From assembly GCA_022773025.1 (NCBI GenBank), contig JALEZF010000071.1, positions 1 through 64,000 of the forward strand: 64,000 bases of DNA, written 5' to 3'. A model generated the notes under the pieces. That model made no database searches. It saw nothing but the letters and a program-made list of their open reading frames with translations, and was not told where the DNA came from. How positions within the stretch are numbered: position 1 is the stretch's first letter; the number at the start of each line of letters is the position of its first letter. The stretch is from Clostridium sp. GTDB taxonomy: Bacteria; Bacillota; Clostridia; Clostridiales; Clostridiaceae. This document shows positions 38,432 to 48,367 of this stretch, in pieces. Made by a program: the position numbers and the translations under genes.

Positions 38432-40438
38432 CTAATCCTTGAAACCCTGTGTTTTTAAAGCTGAATTTTTATTGTTTTTCTTTAGCTTTTGAATAATGTC
38501 TCTAAGTTCAGCAGCTCTTTCAAATTGAAGATTCTTTGCTGACTCCATCATCTCTTCTGTATATTTTTCTATAAGCTTTGGTATGCTTTCCTTTTCTTTA
38601 GTCTCATCCATTCCTCTATACTCTTCACTGTCTTCAGCTACCTTAGTAACCTCTATAACCTCTCTTATATCCTTTATTATAGTTTGAGGGGTTATTCCAT
38701 GTTCTTCATTGTACTCCATCTGTATTTTTCTTCTTCTATTTGTTTCTTTTATAGCTTTCTCCATAGAACGTGTTACTGTGTCACCATACATTATTACTTT
38801 ACTTTCAGAGTTTCTAGCTGCTCTTCCTATGGTCTGTATAAGCGAAGTCTCGGACCTCAAGAAACCTTCCTTATCTGCATCTAATATTCCTACGAAAGCT
38901 ACTTCTGGAATATCTAAACCTTCCCTTAAAAGGTTAATTCCAACTAGTACATCGAATTCACCTTTTCTTAAATCTCTTATTATCTCCATTCTCTCCATAG
39001 TATCTATGTCAGAGTGAAGATATGTTGTTTTGATTTCTAAATCCTTTAAGTACTTAGTCAAGTCTTCGGACATTCTTTTAGTAAGAGTTGTGACTAAAAC
39101 CCTAAATCCTCTCTTTATGGTATCCTTTATTTCCTTATACAAATCATCAATTTGTCCTTTAACTGGCCTTACTATAACTTCTGGGTCTAGTAATCCTGTA
39201 GGTCTTATGATTTGCTCTGCTATGACCTTTGAATGTTCAAGTTCGTAAGCTGATGGCGTAGCACTTACAAAAACCACTTGATTTAATTTGTCTTCGAATT
39301 CGTCGAATTGAAGTGGTCTATTGTCATAAGCTGAAGGCAGTCTAAACCCATAATCTACAAGAGAATTCTTTCTTGATCTATCTCCTCCGTACATAGCTCT
39401 TACCTGAGGAAGCGTTACATGACTTTCATCTATGAACATCAAAAAATCCTCTGGAAAGTAATCTAAAAGGGTCTGAGGAGGCGTTCCTGGATCCCTTCCA
39501 TCTAAAATTCTCGAATAATTTTCTATCCCCGTGCAATATCCCATTTCACGTATCATTTCTATATCATAGTTTGTCCTCTGCTTAAGTCTTTGAGCCTCTA
39601 AAAGCTTGTCTTCCGATGTAAGTTCTTTAAGTCTTACTTCAAGTTCATCTTCTATTCTTTTTATAGCCACCTCTAATTTGTCACGAGAAGTAGCAAAGTG
39701 GGATGCTGGGAATATAGCCACATGCTTTAATTCATTTAATATGTTCCCTGTAAGCACATCAAATTCTCTTATCCTGTCTATCTCATCTCCAAAGAACTCT
39801 ATTCTTATTCCTTTATTGCTTGAAGATGCAGGTATAATATCCACCACATCTCCCCTAGCTCTAAAAGTTCCTCTAGCAAAATCTATTTCGTTTCTCTCAT
39901 ACTGTATTTCAACCAGCCTTCTCATGAGTTCATCCCTGTCCTTTTCCATTCCGGGTCTTAGGGATATTGTCAAGTTTTTGTATTCCTCTGGATTACCTAA
40001 TCCATATATACAGGATACTGATGCAACTATAATTACATCTCTTCTCTCAAATAAAGCTGAAGTAGCCGAGTGACGTAATTTATCTATCTCATCGTTTATA
40101 GAAGCATCCTTTTCTATATAGGTATCAGTCTGAGCTACATAAGCTTCTGGTTGATAGTAATCATAGTAAGATACAAAGTAATCCACAGAATTTTCAGGGA
40201 AGAACTCCCTGAATTCTGAGCATAGCTGTGCAGCCAGCGTCTTATTATGAGCCAACACCAATGTGGGCTTTTGGCATCTTTCTATTATATTTGCCATAGT
40301 AAATGTCTTTCCCGAACCAGTTACTCCAAGTAGCGTTTGAAATTTATTGTGGTCATCTATAGACTTCACTAATGTATCTATAGCCTGAGGCTGATCTCCA
40401 GTGGGTTTAAATTTTGAAGATATTTTAAACTCTGGCAT
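38432..40438 (-). CDS. uvrB: Excinuclease ABC subunit B
   Basis: DEAD-like helicase of nucleotide excision repair that verifies damage and recruits UvrC. Walker A is [10 protein letters not shown] (about 38-47). The beta-hairpin [21 protein letters not shown] lies near 92-112 and the DESH box (FIDESHV) near 338. The C-terminal motif region is [10 protein letters not shown], and a UVR motif closes the protein ([16 protein letters not shown]) for UvrC contact. The length of 668 is normal. GGAGAGAT lies upstream. It follows the PDZ gene by about 50 bases. Confidence 0.98.
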   Translation of the reverse strand: MPEFKISSKFKPTGDQPQAIDTLVKSIDDHNKFQTLLGVTGSGKTFTMANIIERCQKPTLVLAHNKTLAAQLCSEFREFFPENSVDYFVSYYDYYQPEAYVAQTDTYIEKDASINDEIDKLRHSATSALFERRDVIIVASVSCIYGLGNPEEYKNLTISLRPGMEKDRDELMRRLVEIQYERNEIDFARGTFRARGDVVDIIPASSSNKGIRIEFFGDEIDRIREFDVLTGNILNELKHVAIFPASHFATSRDKLEVAIKRIEDELEVRLKELTSEDKLLEAQRLKQRTNYDIEMIREMGYCTGIENYSRILDGRDPGTPPQTLLDYFPEDFLMFIDESHVTLPQVRAMYGGDRSRKNSLVDYGFRLPSAYDNRPLQFDEFEDKLNQVVFVSATPSAYELEHSKVIAEQIIRPTGLLDPEVIVRPVKGQIDDLYKEIKDTIKRGFRVLVTTLTKRMSEDLTKYLKDLEIKTTYLHSDIDTMERMEIIRDLRKGEFDVLVGINLLREGLDIPEVAFVGILDADKEGFLRSETSLIQTIGRAARNSESKVIMYGDTVTRSMEKAIKETNRRRKIQMEYNEEHGITPQTIIKDIREVIEVTKVAEDSEEYRGMDETKEKESIPKLIEKYTEEMMESAKNLQFERAAELRDIIQKLKKNNKNSALKTQGFKD

Positions 40439-40490
40439 CCATATCTCTCCTTACTTCCTGAGGTATTCATGTAGTATCTCATTAAAGATT

Positions 40491-41780
40491 CTACTTATCA
40501 TGTCTATTTTTCTTTATCTTTTCTATTATATCCTTTAGCTTTTTTTCTCCAACCTCTACTACCCCTACACCTTTAGGAATCCCTCTAGGAATAAGTATCA
40601 TTCCCATGGTGTTTTTTCCGTTTTTTAGAGGGAAGCTTATATCTTTAATCTTTCCCTTTTTATCTTTTATCTTAAGCCTTAAATCCGCTAAATTTTTGTT
40701 TATACTTTCATAAATCATTGTATATTCTTCAGGTCTATCATCGTTCACTTCCAATATCTTGTCTCCACTTCTAATTCCCTGTCTTTGGGCTGGAGAGTTT
40801 GGCATCACGTCTAATATTGTTATTCCTTCTTCATCGCTTACGTATTTTACATCACCCTTATTTTCTCTATAGTTTTCTATAAGAGTTATGCATTCTTGAG
40901 CTATAGGCATAAATATTAGAAGAAGACCTTGAAAAATAATTCCATAATTAGCCACTCTGTACATAGCTATAAGTAAAACTCCATATATTATCTTCAACAA
41001 TGATGAAAATATGGTTTTAGATGTCTTACTTTGAGTAAATGTTATCTGTTTGTAGCCAAGTATAGAGTATATAGGCATAGCACTTACCACAGCTGCTGTT
41101 AAAAGAGTTTCATTTATTCCTCCCCTTATAAAAGGCCACCAATCAGGAGTTACTATAAGCTCCCCTCCTCCTGATAAAGCCTCTGCAGTGAACAATATTA
41201 TCACTATAGGTACTGGCCAATATCTTTCTAGAGAGAATCCTCCAGCAAGCTTTCCATCTTTATTTGTAAATATAGGAATAGATCCTCTATATCCATCTGC
41301 TAAAATTAATATCCCCTCTACTACACTTAATACGCCTACAAGGGCTACTAAAGCTCCTATATCTAGTTTTACAGTAAAATCTAAAGACACTAAATTTAAA
41401 TCCTTAAGCCAGCCTAAAATTAAGGTGACTCCTCCAAGAAGAGCTGCACTATATGAAAAACTTATCCACCTTGGCTTTAGTACAATCAGAAATAAGGACA
41501 TAAAAAATAAAAGTTCTATTCCCGCACCAACATCAAACATGACTCCTAAATATGAGAGCATCATGCTTCCTATAAGTCCTCCTAGGATTCCCATTACTAC
41601 TTGTGATAATGTTAGCTCTAAGGGAGAAATTACTTTCTCCCCCACCATCATCCTTTGAAGTATAGCAATTTTTCTATTTTTTTTGTATAGAAGGAATCCT
41701 AAAAGCACCAAAACAAAAACTAGTCTTGGATCTGCAATAGCGTATGCCATGGTGCGCAGTGTGTATTCAAATAAATTCAT
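40491..41780 (-). CDS. Multi-pass membrane protein with C-terminal PDZ domain
   Basis: 429 residues. About nine hydrophobic segments cover residues 1-310, then a PDZ domain follows (about 325-400; GITILDVMPNSPAQRQGIRSGDKILEVND). No protease motif is visible, so it is more likely a scaffold or sensor than an enzyme. It lies 14 bases after a CtpB-type PDZ protease and before uvrB, an order seen in clostridia (ftsE-ftsX-ctp-PDZ-uvrB). A function in envelope control is inferred from neighbours only. Confidence 0.85.
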   Translation of the reverse strand: MNLFEYTLRTMAYAIADPRLVFVLVLLGFLLYKKNRKIAILQRMMVGEKVISPLELTLSQVVMGILGGLIGSMMLSYLGVMFDVGAGIELLFFMSLFLIVLKPRWISFSYSAALLGGVTLILGWLKDLNLVSLDFTVKLDIGALVALVGVLSVVEGILILADGYRGSIPIFTNKDGKLAGGFSLERYWPVPIVIILFTAEALSGGGELIVTPDWWPFIRGGINETLLTAAVVSAMPIYSILGYKQITFTQSKTSKTIFSSLLKIIYGVLLIAMYRVANYGIIFQGLLLIFMPIAQECITLIENYRENKGDVKYVSDEEGITILDVMPNSPAQRQGIRSGDKILEVNDDRPEEYTMIYESINKNLADLRLKIKDKKGKIKDISFPLKNGKNTMGMILIPRGIPKGVGVVEVGEKKLKDIIEKIKKNRHDK

Positions 41781-41794
41781 TAATTAAAATCCCC

Positions 41795-43054
41795 CTATTT
41801 TATTTTATCCTTTATAACCTCTAAAGCCTTATTAAATTGAGGATCATTGCTTCGTGTTAGTCCTTTTTCTTGTAATTCTTTTGGGATAGTTACTTCTATA
41901 TCTGGAGCTATACCTTTCTTATGGATGTTCTCTCCATTTGGAGTGTAGTACTTAGATATAGTTACCTTTAATCCAGTGCCTTCGTCCATTTCTAATACTG
42001 TTTGAACCACACCTTTACCAAAAGTAGTAGTTCCTATAAGAGTTCCTATCTTATAATCTCTAACAGCTCCTGCTACTATTTCAGAAGCACTTGCTGTATT
42101 TTCATCTGTAAGTACTACTAGCGGCATTCCAATTGCTATACCACCCTTTGAATTGTATGGTGTCTTTTTATCATACTTATCTATAGTTGATGTTATTATC
42201 TTATCCTTTTCTACAAAGTTAGAAACTACATTGATACATTCCTTTAAAAGTCCTCCTGGATTTTGTCTAAGGTCTAATACTATTCCTTTAGCACCCGAAT
42301 CCTTTAGTTCTTGTAATTTCTCTGTGAACGCATCTCCTGTGTGCTCATCAAACATTGATATTTGAATATATCCTATATTTCCATCTATCATTTCTCCTGC
42401 AACAGTCTGCATAACTATTGTATCTCTATAGACTTCAGTAGTATATAGACCTTTTCCTTCTCTGTCTAGAGTTATATCTACCCTTTCTTTTACCTTGCCA
42501 TTTTTCATAAGTGCTACAGCTTTTTCTAGATCCTTGCCACTTACATCTGTATCTGCTACTTTTTTAATCTTATCTCCTGGTTTTATTCCTGCTTTTTCAG
42601 CTGGAGAACCAGCAAATACTGCTATGACAACTATATCTTCGTCCTTAGCTGCCACTTGAAGACCTACCCCTACATAATTTCCTTCATTTTTTTCATTGAA
42701 ATCGCTAAATTCCTTCTTATTCATAAAAACAGTATATGGATCATTAAGAGAGTTTGTCATTCCTTTGATGGCACCTTCTACTAAAGCATCTTCATCTATT
42801 TCTCCATCATAAAGCTTATATAAAACATCTCTCACCTGAAACAATTTCTTGAACTTTGAAACATCATTTATTCCCTCTAGGGATTTAGCTATATCTTTAT
42901 TGCTTACTCCCATGCCTGGAATAGCCATAGCTGCCTTTGTTCCCACAAAAAATGCTGCAAAGTTTGTAACTATAAGTATTGCTGCTACTAAAACAACCCA
43001 TTTCCAACGCCCTTTGTTTTTCTTTCTTGGTTCTTTTACTTCTTCATTATCCAT
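41795..43054 (-). CDS. S41 family C-terminal processing protease (CtpA/CtpB type)
   Basis: 419 residues: a basic cytoplasmic start, one transmembrane anchor (about 18-40), then a PDZ domain (about 115-185; VAAKDEDIVVIAVFAGSPAEKAG). The S41 serine protease core has VLDLRQNPGG and the catalytic serine in NTASASEIVAGAVRDY. The lysine follows 25 or so residues later in GTTTFGKGVVQ. Bacillus CtpB cleaves SpoIVFA in the forespore intermembrane space; whether this one does is unknown. It follows ftsX and shares direction with the PDZ gene 14 bases downstream. Confidence 0.93.
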   Translation of the reverse strand: MDNEEVKEPRKKNKGRWKWVVLVAAILIVTNFAAFFVGTKAAMAIPGMGVSNKDIAKSLEGINDVSKFKKLFQVRDVLYKLYDGEIDEDALVEGAIKGMTNSLNDPYTVFMNKKEFSDFNEKNEGNYVGVGLQVAAKDEDIVVIAVFAGSPAEKAGIKPGDKIKKVADTDVSGKDLEKAVALMKNGKVKERVDITLDREGKGLYTTEVYRDTIVMQTVAGEMIDGNIGYIQISMFDEHTGDAFTEKLQELKDSGAKGIVLDLRQNPGGLLKECINVVSNFVEKDKIITSTIDKYDKKTPYNSKGGIAIGMPLVVLTDENTASASEIVAGAVRDYKIGTLIGTTTFGKGVVQTVLEMDEGTGLKVTISKYYTPNGENIHKKGIAPDIEVTIPKELQEKGLTRSNDPQFNKALEVIKDKIK

Positions 43055-43146
43055 TTAATAACACCCTCTCTTATAAACCTTCTCAAATTATTTTACCTAA
43101 TATCATTTATTTTATTATACTAAATCTTCAATATATATAATTATAT

Positions 43147-43186
43147 ATTAAATAAAGCTCAGATGACATAAATCATCTAAGCTTTT
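43147..43186 (-). terminator. Terminator of ftsEX
   Basis: AAAGCTCAGATGA (43155-43167) pairs with TCATCTAAGCTTT (43174-43186), one G-T wobble by strand, six-base loop. On the minus strand it follows the ftsX stop by 11 bases and is followed by ATTTAAT, a weak T-run. Confidence 0.65.
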
Positions 43187-43196
43187 ACAATTTTTT

Positions 43197-44090
43197 TTAA
43201 ACTTCTAAGAATTTTCTTAAGGAAACAAAACTTCCTAAAGCTCCAACTATTATTCCTGCTAGTATAAATTCTAGTAAAATTACAGTGTATACATAGCTTG
43301 GTGCTACTAGAGGTGTAGCTCCTATCATAGATTGAGTTATATTCGTATACAGTATGTTGTATCCAATTGAAAGCACTCCATTTGCAATAAGGGCTCCAAT
43401 AACACCTATTATAACTCCCTCAATTATGAATGGCCATCTTATAAACCAATCTGTTGCTCCAACAAATTTCATTATACCTACTTCTCTTCTCCTTGAGAAA
43501 ACAGTAAGTTTTATTGTATTAGAAATTAGGAATAATGATACTCCTATGAAGATTACAAATATAATTACCCCTACTACCTTTATAGTTGAGGATACTTTTA
43601 TAATCTTGTCTATGATATCTGTCTGACCTTCTCCAGGTTCATAGCCAGGCATATTTTCCACTGCAGAAGTTATACTCTCTGCCACCTCTGGTGAAGATAT
43701 CTTTACCACAAAGGAACTTGGTAATGGGTTATTGTCACTGCCATATCCTGAAAGTATAACCTCATTTCCTTTCATTTGTTCCTTAAAGTCTTCTAATGCT
43801 TCAAGTTTGCTTTTATATATAACATCTTCTACTCCACTAAGATCCTTCAAAGTCGCTTCTATATCTCTCTGCTCTGATATAGTTACTTCATTAGTTAAGA
43901 ATACTTCAACTTCTACCATATCTTCAATTATCTTAACTTGGTTATTTACAGTTACTGCAATAAGTACGAAAACACCAAATATAAATAGAGTTGCTGATAC
44001 AGTAAGAGCTGATGCAATACTTATTGTCTTGTTTCTTTTTAAACTTTTTAGTGCGTCTACAAAGAAATGTTTTACCGTATTAGTTTTCAT
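43197..44090 (-). CDS. ftsX: Cell division ABC transporter permease FtsX
   Basis: Four-helix membrane partner of FtsE: a helix near 20-45 after a basic start (DALKSLKRNKTISIASALT), an extracellular domain (about 50-165), and three more helices near 170-195, 220-245 and 265-290. FtsEX signals across the membrane to peptidoglycan hydrolases. I start at ATG 44090 with GAGGGGAAG upstream, 297 residues; a longer frame to 44114 is not family-like. It overlaps the end of ftsE by 11 bases, so the two are coupled. Confidence 0.93.
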   Translation of the reverse strand: MKTNTVKHFFVDALKSLKRNKTISIASALTVSATLFIFGVFVLIAVTVNNQVKIIEDMVEVEVFLTNEVTISEQRDIEATLKDLSGVEDVIYKSKLEALEDFKEQMKGNEVILSGYGSDNNPLPSSFVVKISSPEVAESITSAVENMPGYEPGEGQTDIIDKIIKVSSTIKVVGVIIFVIFIGVSLFLISNTIKLTVFSRRREVGIMKFVGATDWFIRWPFIIEGVIIGVIGALIANGVLSIGYNILYTNITQSMIGATPLVAPSYVYTVILLEFILAGIIVGALGSFVSLRKFLEV

Positions 44091-44766
44091 ATTCGTATCT
44101 TCCCCTCTTCTCATCTCTAGATATGGTTCCTTTTTCCATAGCTATAACTCTCTTTCTCATGCCATTAACAATATCTTTAGCATGTGTTGCCATAAGAACC
44201 GTCGTACCACTCTTGTTTATATCGTCTATTATCTCCATTATATCTTTAGCTGTCTCTGGGTCTAGATTTCCAGTTGGTTCATCCGCTATAAGAATAGCTG
44301 GATTGTTTACTATAGCTCTAGCTACAGAAACTCTCTGCTGCTCTCCACCTGAAAGCTCGTTGGGGAACATCTTGTGCTTATCTCCAAGTCCAACCATGGC
44401 TAAAACTAAAGGAACTCTTTTTCTGATTTCCTTTGGTGTAGCTTCTACAACTCTCATGGCAAAAGCAACATTCTCATATACATTTAATGTTGGAATAAGT
44501 CTAAAATCTTGGAATACCATTCCTATTTTTCTTCTGTAATAAGGAACTTCACCTTTTTTTATAGATGAAAGCTTTTGATCTTTTACTATAATCTCTCCAC
44601 TTGTAGGCTCAACTTCCTTAAGGAGCATCTTTATGAAAGTAGATTTTCCTGCTCCACTTGGTCCTACCAAGAATACAAATTCACCCTTTTCTATACTTAT
44701 ATCTACATTTTTTAGGGCTAAAACATTATTATCATAAGTCTTGCTGACGTTCTTAAATTCTATCAT
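44080..44766 (-). CDS. ftsE: Cell division ATP-binding protein FtsE
   Basis: ABC ATPase of 228 residues with Walker A GPSGAGKST (about 35-43), the Q-loop MVFQDFRL, signature LSGGEQQRV (about 138-146), Walker B ILIADEPTGNLD and the switch histidine in ATHAKD. It powers FtsX. A GAGGAG site lies upstream. It heads the ftsE-ftsX-ctp-PDZ group; a terminator after ftsX shows at least partial separation from the protease gene. Confidence 0.96.
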   Translation of the reverse strand: MIEFKNVSKTYDNNVLALKNVDISIEKGEFVFLVGPSGAGKSTFIKMLLKEVEPTSGEIIVKDQKLSSIKKGEVPYYRRKIGMVFQDFRLIPTLNVYENVAFAMRVVEATPKEIRKRVPLVLAMVGLGDKHKMFPNELSGGEQQRVSVARAIVNNPAILIADEPTGNLDPETAKDIMEIIDDINKSGTTVLMATHAKDIVNGMRKRVIAMEKGTISRDEKRGRYEYEN

Positions 44767-44919
44767 ATATTCAACTCCTCACTAAGTTATCCATTCTTCA
44801 TATACAAATTTATAATAATTATATCACATTATACTACTACTTTGAATTTAAATATTTACAATTAAAAAATTCGTAAAAATATTGGACAAATCTCCTAAGA
44901 AATTTCTACATAAAGTGAT

Positions 44920-44963
44920 AGAAAAAGCTGGTATATTAAAGTTTTTTTAATAACACCAACTTT
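44920..44963 (-). terminator. Terminator of the YitT-family gene
   Basis: On the minus strand AAAGTTGGTGTTATTAAA pairs with TTTAATATACCAGCTTT with small bulges, followed by TTTTTC. Confidence 0.65.
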
Positions 44964-44991
44964 CAAAATTCAGAGTTTCATTTTATTTTTC

Positions 44992-45834
44992 TTATAGAGA
45001 ATTAAACCCCTTTCCCAATACCTCATGAGCTTCACTTACTGTAATAAAAGCATCTTGGTCTATTTCTCTTATGAATTTCTTAATGTCTATAAACTGTTTT
45101 CTATTAACTACACAATATATCATATCAGTTTCTTGTCCACTATAAGCACCTTTTGCTGGTATTATAGTACACCCTCTGTTAACATCGTTCATAATAAAGG
45201 TTTTTATTTCATCATTTTTGCTGCTCATTATAAGCAGTTCTTTACAGTTATTAAAACCTGCTATAACTTTATCTATTATAAATCCATTCATAAATACTAT
45301 GACTAAGGAATACATTCCCTTTTCCCATCCGAAAGTTAATCCACCAAGAACTACAACTATCATATCTACAACCTGCATGGATTTTCCCATATCAAGCTTT
45401 AAATATTTATTTAATATCTTTGCTATTATGTCAGTTCCCCCCGTTGAAGCATCCTGACTGAATACTAAAGCTAGTCCAGTTCCTGTTAGTGCACTTGCAA
45501 AGATAGCATTTATCATCAAATCATTTGTTATTGCCTGAGGATTAAATACTGTTTTTATAAACCACATAAGTCCTGATATTCCCAAAGCTCCGTATAGTGT
45601 CTTCACCCCAAAACTTCCACCTATAAAGAGGAATCCTGTTATAAAAAGTATTATATTAAATATGAAGGTCAAAGCTTCAACGGATAATGCCGGTATATAA
45701 TTGTTTGCAACTACTGAAAAACCTGTTATACCGCCTGATGCCATGTTATTAGGTATCACAAAAAACTCTACTGAAATAGCTACCATCAGCATACCTAATG
45801 TCATAGTTAAGTATTCTTTAAACTTCTTGTTCAT
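44992..45834 (-). CDS. YitT family membrane protein (DUF161/DUF2179)
   Basis: 280 residues. Five or so transmembrane segments (about 10-190) carry the family's VEFFVIPNNMASGGITGFSVV near the start and ASTGGTDIIAKILNKY in the middle. A cytosolic DUF2179 domain follows (about 215-275; NDVNRGCTIIPAKGAYSGQE and VSEAHEVLGKGF). Members are common in Firmicutes with no firm substrate. The gene stands alone between terminators, with a GGGAG site before the ATG. Confidence 0.9.
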   Translation of the reverse strand: MNKKFKEYLTMTLGMLMVAISVEFFVIPNNMASGGITGFSVVANNYIPALSVEALTFIFNIILFITGFLFIGGSFGVKTLYGALGISGLMWFIKTVFNPQAITNDLMINAIFASALTGTGLALVFSQDASTGGTDIIAKILNKYLKLDMGKSMQVVDMIVVVLGGLTFGWEKGMYSLVIVFMNGFIIDKVIAGFNNCKELLIMSSKNDEIKTFIMNDVNRGCTIIPAKGAYSGQETDMIYCVVNRKQFIDIKKFIREIDQDAFITVSEAHEVLGKGFNSL

Positions 45835-46148
45835 GAAAATCTCCCATCCTAACGTACTTTAATTTTTATCTTATAGTTAATTTTTATTTGATAGTTTTTT
45901 TTATTTCTACATATTTATACATAAAATTATTCACAATCATATACAATTATATGATATATAGACTGCTCTTTAAAGTGTCTTAGAGAAATATATGAAATCA
46001 TGCACTTTTATTCACTATCATTATTAAATTATTTACACTGGGTAGAGAATTATAATAATTTTTTATTACAATCTTCACATATAGTTATTTTTTTAACATC
46101 AATTGCGACTCTAAAATCTATATATAATAATTTATGTAAATATTTAAA
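45835..46148. other. AT-rich intergenic stretch with no gene seen
   Basis: Between the YitT gene and the rnfB terminator. It must hold the YitT promoter; several TATAAT-like strings occur, but none has a convincing -35. A 65-codon plus-strand frame here runs into the rnfB terminator, lacks a ribosome site and has no family features. Confidence 0.5.
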
Positions 46149-46190
46149 AAGACCACAATTTTATGGGGGGACCCATGAAATTGTGGTCTT
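46141..46190 (-). terminator. Strong terminator of the rnf operon
   Basis: AAGACCACAATTT (46149-46161) pairs perfectly with AAATTGTGGTCTT (46178-46190), with an inner CATGGG/CCCATA stem. TTTTTAAAT follows on the minus strand. Confidence 0.9.
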
Positions 46191-46209
46191 ATTTTAATTA
46201 AACTTTAGC

Positions 46210-47058
46210 TTATTCAGATTTCTCAATCTTATTTATAATTGATCCTGATTCTGCTTTGCTTCCAAATGCCTTTATTATCTTAGCTGGACATTTTTGTACG
46301 CAAGTCATGCAAAGAGTACATTTCTCCTTGTCTATTACAGGAAGATTTCCTTCTATAACTATTGCGCCATTAGGACAAAGTCTTGCACAAACTCCACATC
46401 CCATACATCCAGTAGAACATACATCCTTAACAGCCTTAAGCTTGTCTTTAGATGAGCACTCAACTCTTATGATTTCTGATACTGGCTTGATTTCTATGAT
46501 GTTCTTAGGACAAGCGTTAGCACAAGCTCCGCATCCTGTACATTTTTCTTCATCAACCATTGCTATTCCATCAACTATATGTATAGCATCAAATTGACAA
46601 ACCTTTGTACAAGATCCTAAGCCTAAACATCCAAAAGAACAAGCTTTATCTCCGCCACCTGGAATTACAGCTGCTTCCTTACAATCCCTGTATCCATAAT
46701 ACTCCCCTGATTTTTTAGCAGTAGTACAAGTACCAGCACATTTTACAAAAGCCTTATTTGGCTCTGATGATCCTGCATCTACTCCCATGATTGAAGCTAT
46801 TTTCTCTGCAGCTGAAGCTCCTCCAACAGCACAGCCGTTAACTGGTGCATTCCCTTCAACAACTGCTTGAGCAAAAGCTTCACATCCTGCATATCCACAT
46901 CCACCACAGTTTGCACCTGGTAGACAGTCTTTGATTTGAGGAACTCTTTCATCTACTTCAACCTTGAATTTCTTAGAAGCATATCCTAAACCAGCACCTA
47001 GCACTAATCCAAGACCTCCTAAACTTACAATCGGAAAAACTATTGAATTTATATCCAT
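46210..47058 (-). CDS. rnfB: Rnf complex iron-sulfur subunit RnfB
   Basis: Ferredoxin-facing subunit of the ion-translocating ferredoxin:NAD+ oxidoreductase. It has one N-terminal membrane helix (about 5-25), then the 4Fe-4S domain CLPGANCGGCGYAGC (about 43-57). Several ferredoxin-like clusters follow: CLGLGSCTKVC, CTGCGACANACPK, CMGCGVCARLCPN and CTLCMTCVQKCPA. The extra clusters at 282 residues are typical of clostridial RnfB. It is the last gene of rnfCDGEAB, 13 bases after rnfA, with GGGGGTG as ribosome site and a strong terminator after it. Confidence 0.97.
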   Translation of the reverse strand: MDINSIVFPIVSLGGLGLVLGAGLGYASKKFKVEVDERVPQIKDCLPGANCGGCGYAGCEAFAQAVVEGNAPVNGCAVGGASAAEKIASIMGVDAGSSEPNKAFVKCAGTCTTAKKSGEYYGYRDCKEAAVIPGGGDKACSFGCLGLGSCTKVCQFDAIHIVDGIAMVDEEKCTGCGACANACPKNIIEIKPVSEIIRVECSSKDKLKAVKDVCSTGCMGCGVCARLCPNGAIVIEGNLPVIDKEKCTLCMTCVQKCPAKIIKAFGSKAESGSIINKIEKSE

Positions 47059-47071
47059 TCAATACACCCCC

Positions 47072-47650
47072 TTAGTGAATTAAGCCTTGGAAGCCTAAAA
47101 ATGCAATTGACATTATACAAGCTGTTAATAGAGAAAGTGGTAAACCTTGCATACATGCTGGTATGCTTTCGTTTTCTTCCATTCTCTCTCTTAATCCAGC
47201 TAGTAAAACAATTGATAGCATGTATCCAAGACCAGTACTTACAGCTGCTACTAAAGACTGTATAAGGTTATAGTTCTCATTCATGTTGATGATAACAGCA
47301 CCTAATATAGCACAGTTAGTAGTTATAAGTGGTAGGAATATTCCTAGAGCTTTGTACAAGCTTGGACTGTTCTTCTTTAAGAACATCTCAACTAATTGAA
47401 CTAAAGCCGCAATAACTAGTATAAATGCTAGTGTGTACATGTAAGTGATATCTAGTGGTATTAATATATATTTGTATACTGCGAAAGATACGATAGATGC
47501 GATAGCCATAACAAATGTAACGGCTCCTCCCATACCTACTGCAGTTTCTATCTTCTTAGATACTCCAAGGAATGAACAGATTCCTAAGAATTTTGCTAAA
47601 ACAACGTTATTTACAAGCAAGCAGCTTATAAAAATAACAAATAAATTCAT
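47072..47650 (-). CDS. rnfA: Rnf complex membrane subunit RnfA
   Basis: 192-residue six-helix membrane protein homologous to NqrE. It shows LLVNNVVLAKFLGICSFLGV at the start and TTNCAILGAVIIN in the middle; the paired conserved cysteines (GICSF, TNCAI) hold the intramembrane iron-sulfur centre shared with RnfE. It lies about 45 bases after rnfE, with an AAGAAGGGTGAG site. Confidence 0.97.
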   Translation of the reverse strand: MNLFVIFISCLLVNNVVLAKFLGICSFLGVSKKIETAVGMGGAVTFVMAIASIVSFAVYKYILIPLDITYMYTLAFILVIAALVQLVEMFLKKNSPSLYKALGIFLPLITTNCAILGAVIINMNENYNLIQSLVAAVSTGLGYMLSIVLLAGLRERMEENESIPACMQGLPLSLLTACIMSIAFLGFQGLIH

Positions 47651-47695
47651 CTAATCTCACCCTTCTTTCTATTTGACTTCTAACTATTTTCTACT

Positions 47696-48367
47696 TTATG
47701 CTTCTTTATGCTTTGAACAATGTCCACAATTTCCATCGCAGCCTGCAAATTCAGTAATTCTCTTGTTTTCATTCTTCTTCTTAGCATTTCTGTAATTTAA
47801 TAAAGCCATTAATATAGCAAGAGTCAAGAAGGCTCCTGGTGCTAGAACCATTATTGTTGCTGGTTCATAAACTGCTGGTAATACAGTTACACCAAATATT
47901 TTTCCTGTTCCTAAAACTTCTCTTATTGCTCCAACAACTAAAAGAGCTACTGTAAATCCTAATCCTTGTCCTAATCCATCAAAGATAGAAAGTACTGGAC
48001 CATTCTTAGAAGCAAATGCTTCTGCTCTTCCAAGTATCATACAGTTAACAACGATAAGAGGTATGAACAATCCTAATGCGCTATATAATGAAGGTACAAA
48101 ACCTTGTAGTAAGAATTGTAACATAGTAACGAAACCTGCTATTACAACTATAAATGCTGGTATACGAATTTCATCTGGTATGAATTTTCTAAGTAGTGAT
48201 ATAACGATGTTTGAACCTATCAATACCACTGTTGCAGCAAGACCCATACCTAAACCATTTATTGCACTAGTAGTAACTGCTAGTGTTGGACACATAGCAA
48301 GTACTTGAACAAATATAACATTTTCTGTGATAACACCATTTTTAATACGTTCTAAAGGAGAATACAT
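47696..48367 (-). CDS. rnfE: Rnf complex membrane subunit RnfE
   Basis: Homologue of NqrD, pseudo-symmetric to RnfA, with six helices. VLAMCPTLAVTTSAINGLGMG and VVNCMILGRAEAFASKNG carry the two cysteines that bind the iron-sulfur centre with RnfA. The C-terminal tail EFAGCDGNCGHCSKHKEA is unusually rich in cysteine and histidine and could bind a metal. Its ATG overlaps the rnfG stop by one base. Confidence 0.96.
   Translation of the reverse strand: MYSPLERIKNGVITENVIFVQVLAMCPTLAVTTSAINGLGMGLAATVVLIGSNIVISLLRKFIPDEIRIPAFIVVIAGFVTMLQFLLQGFVPSLYSALGLFIPLIVVNCMILGRAEAFASKNGPVLSIFDGLGQGLGFTVALLVVGAIREVLGTGKIFGVTVLPAVYEPATIMVLAPGAFLTLAILMALLNYRNAKKKNENKRITEFAGCDGNCGHCSKHKEA

Noticed and set aside
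46000..46197. 65-codon plus-strand frame before the rnf terminator
   Set aside because: Low-complexity AT-driven frame ending inside a terminator, without a ribosome site.
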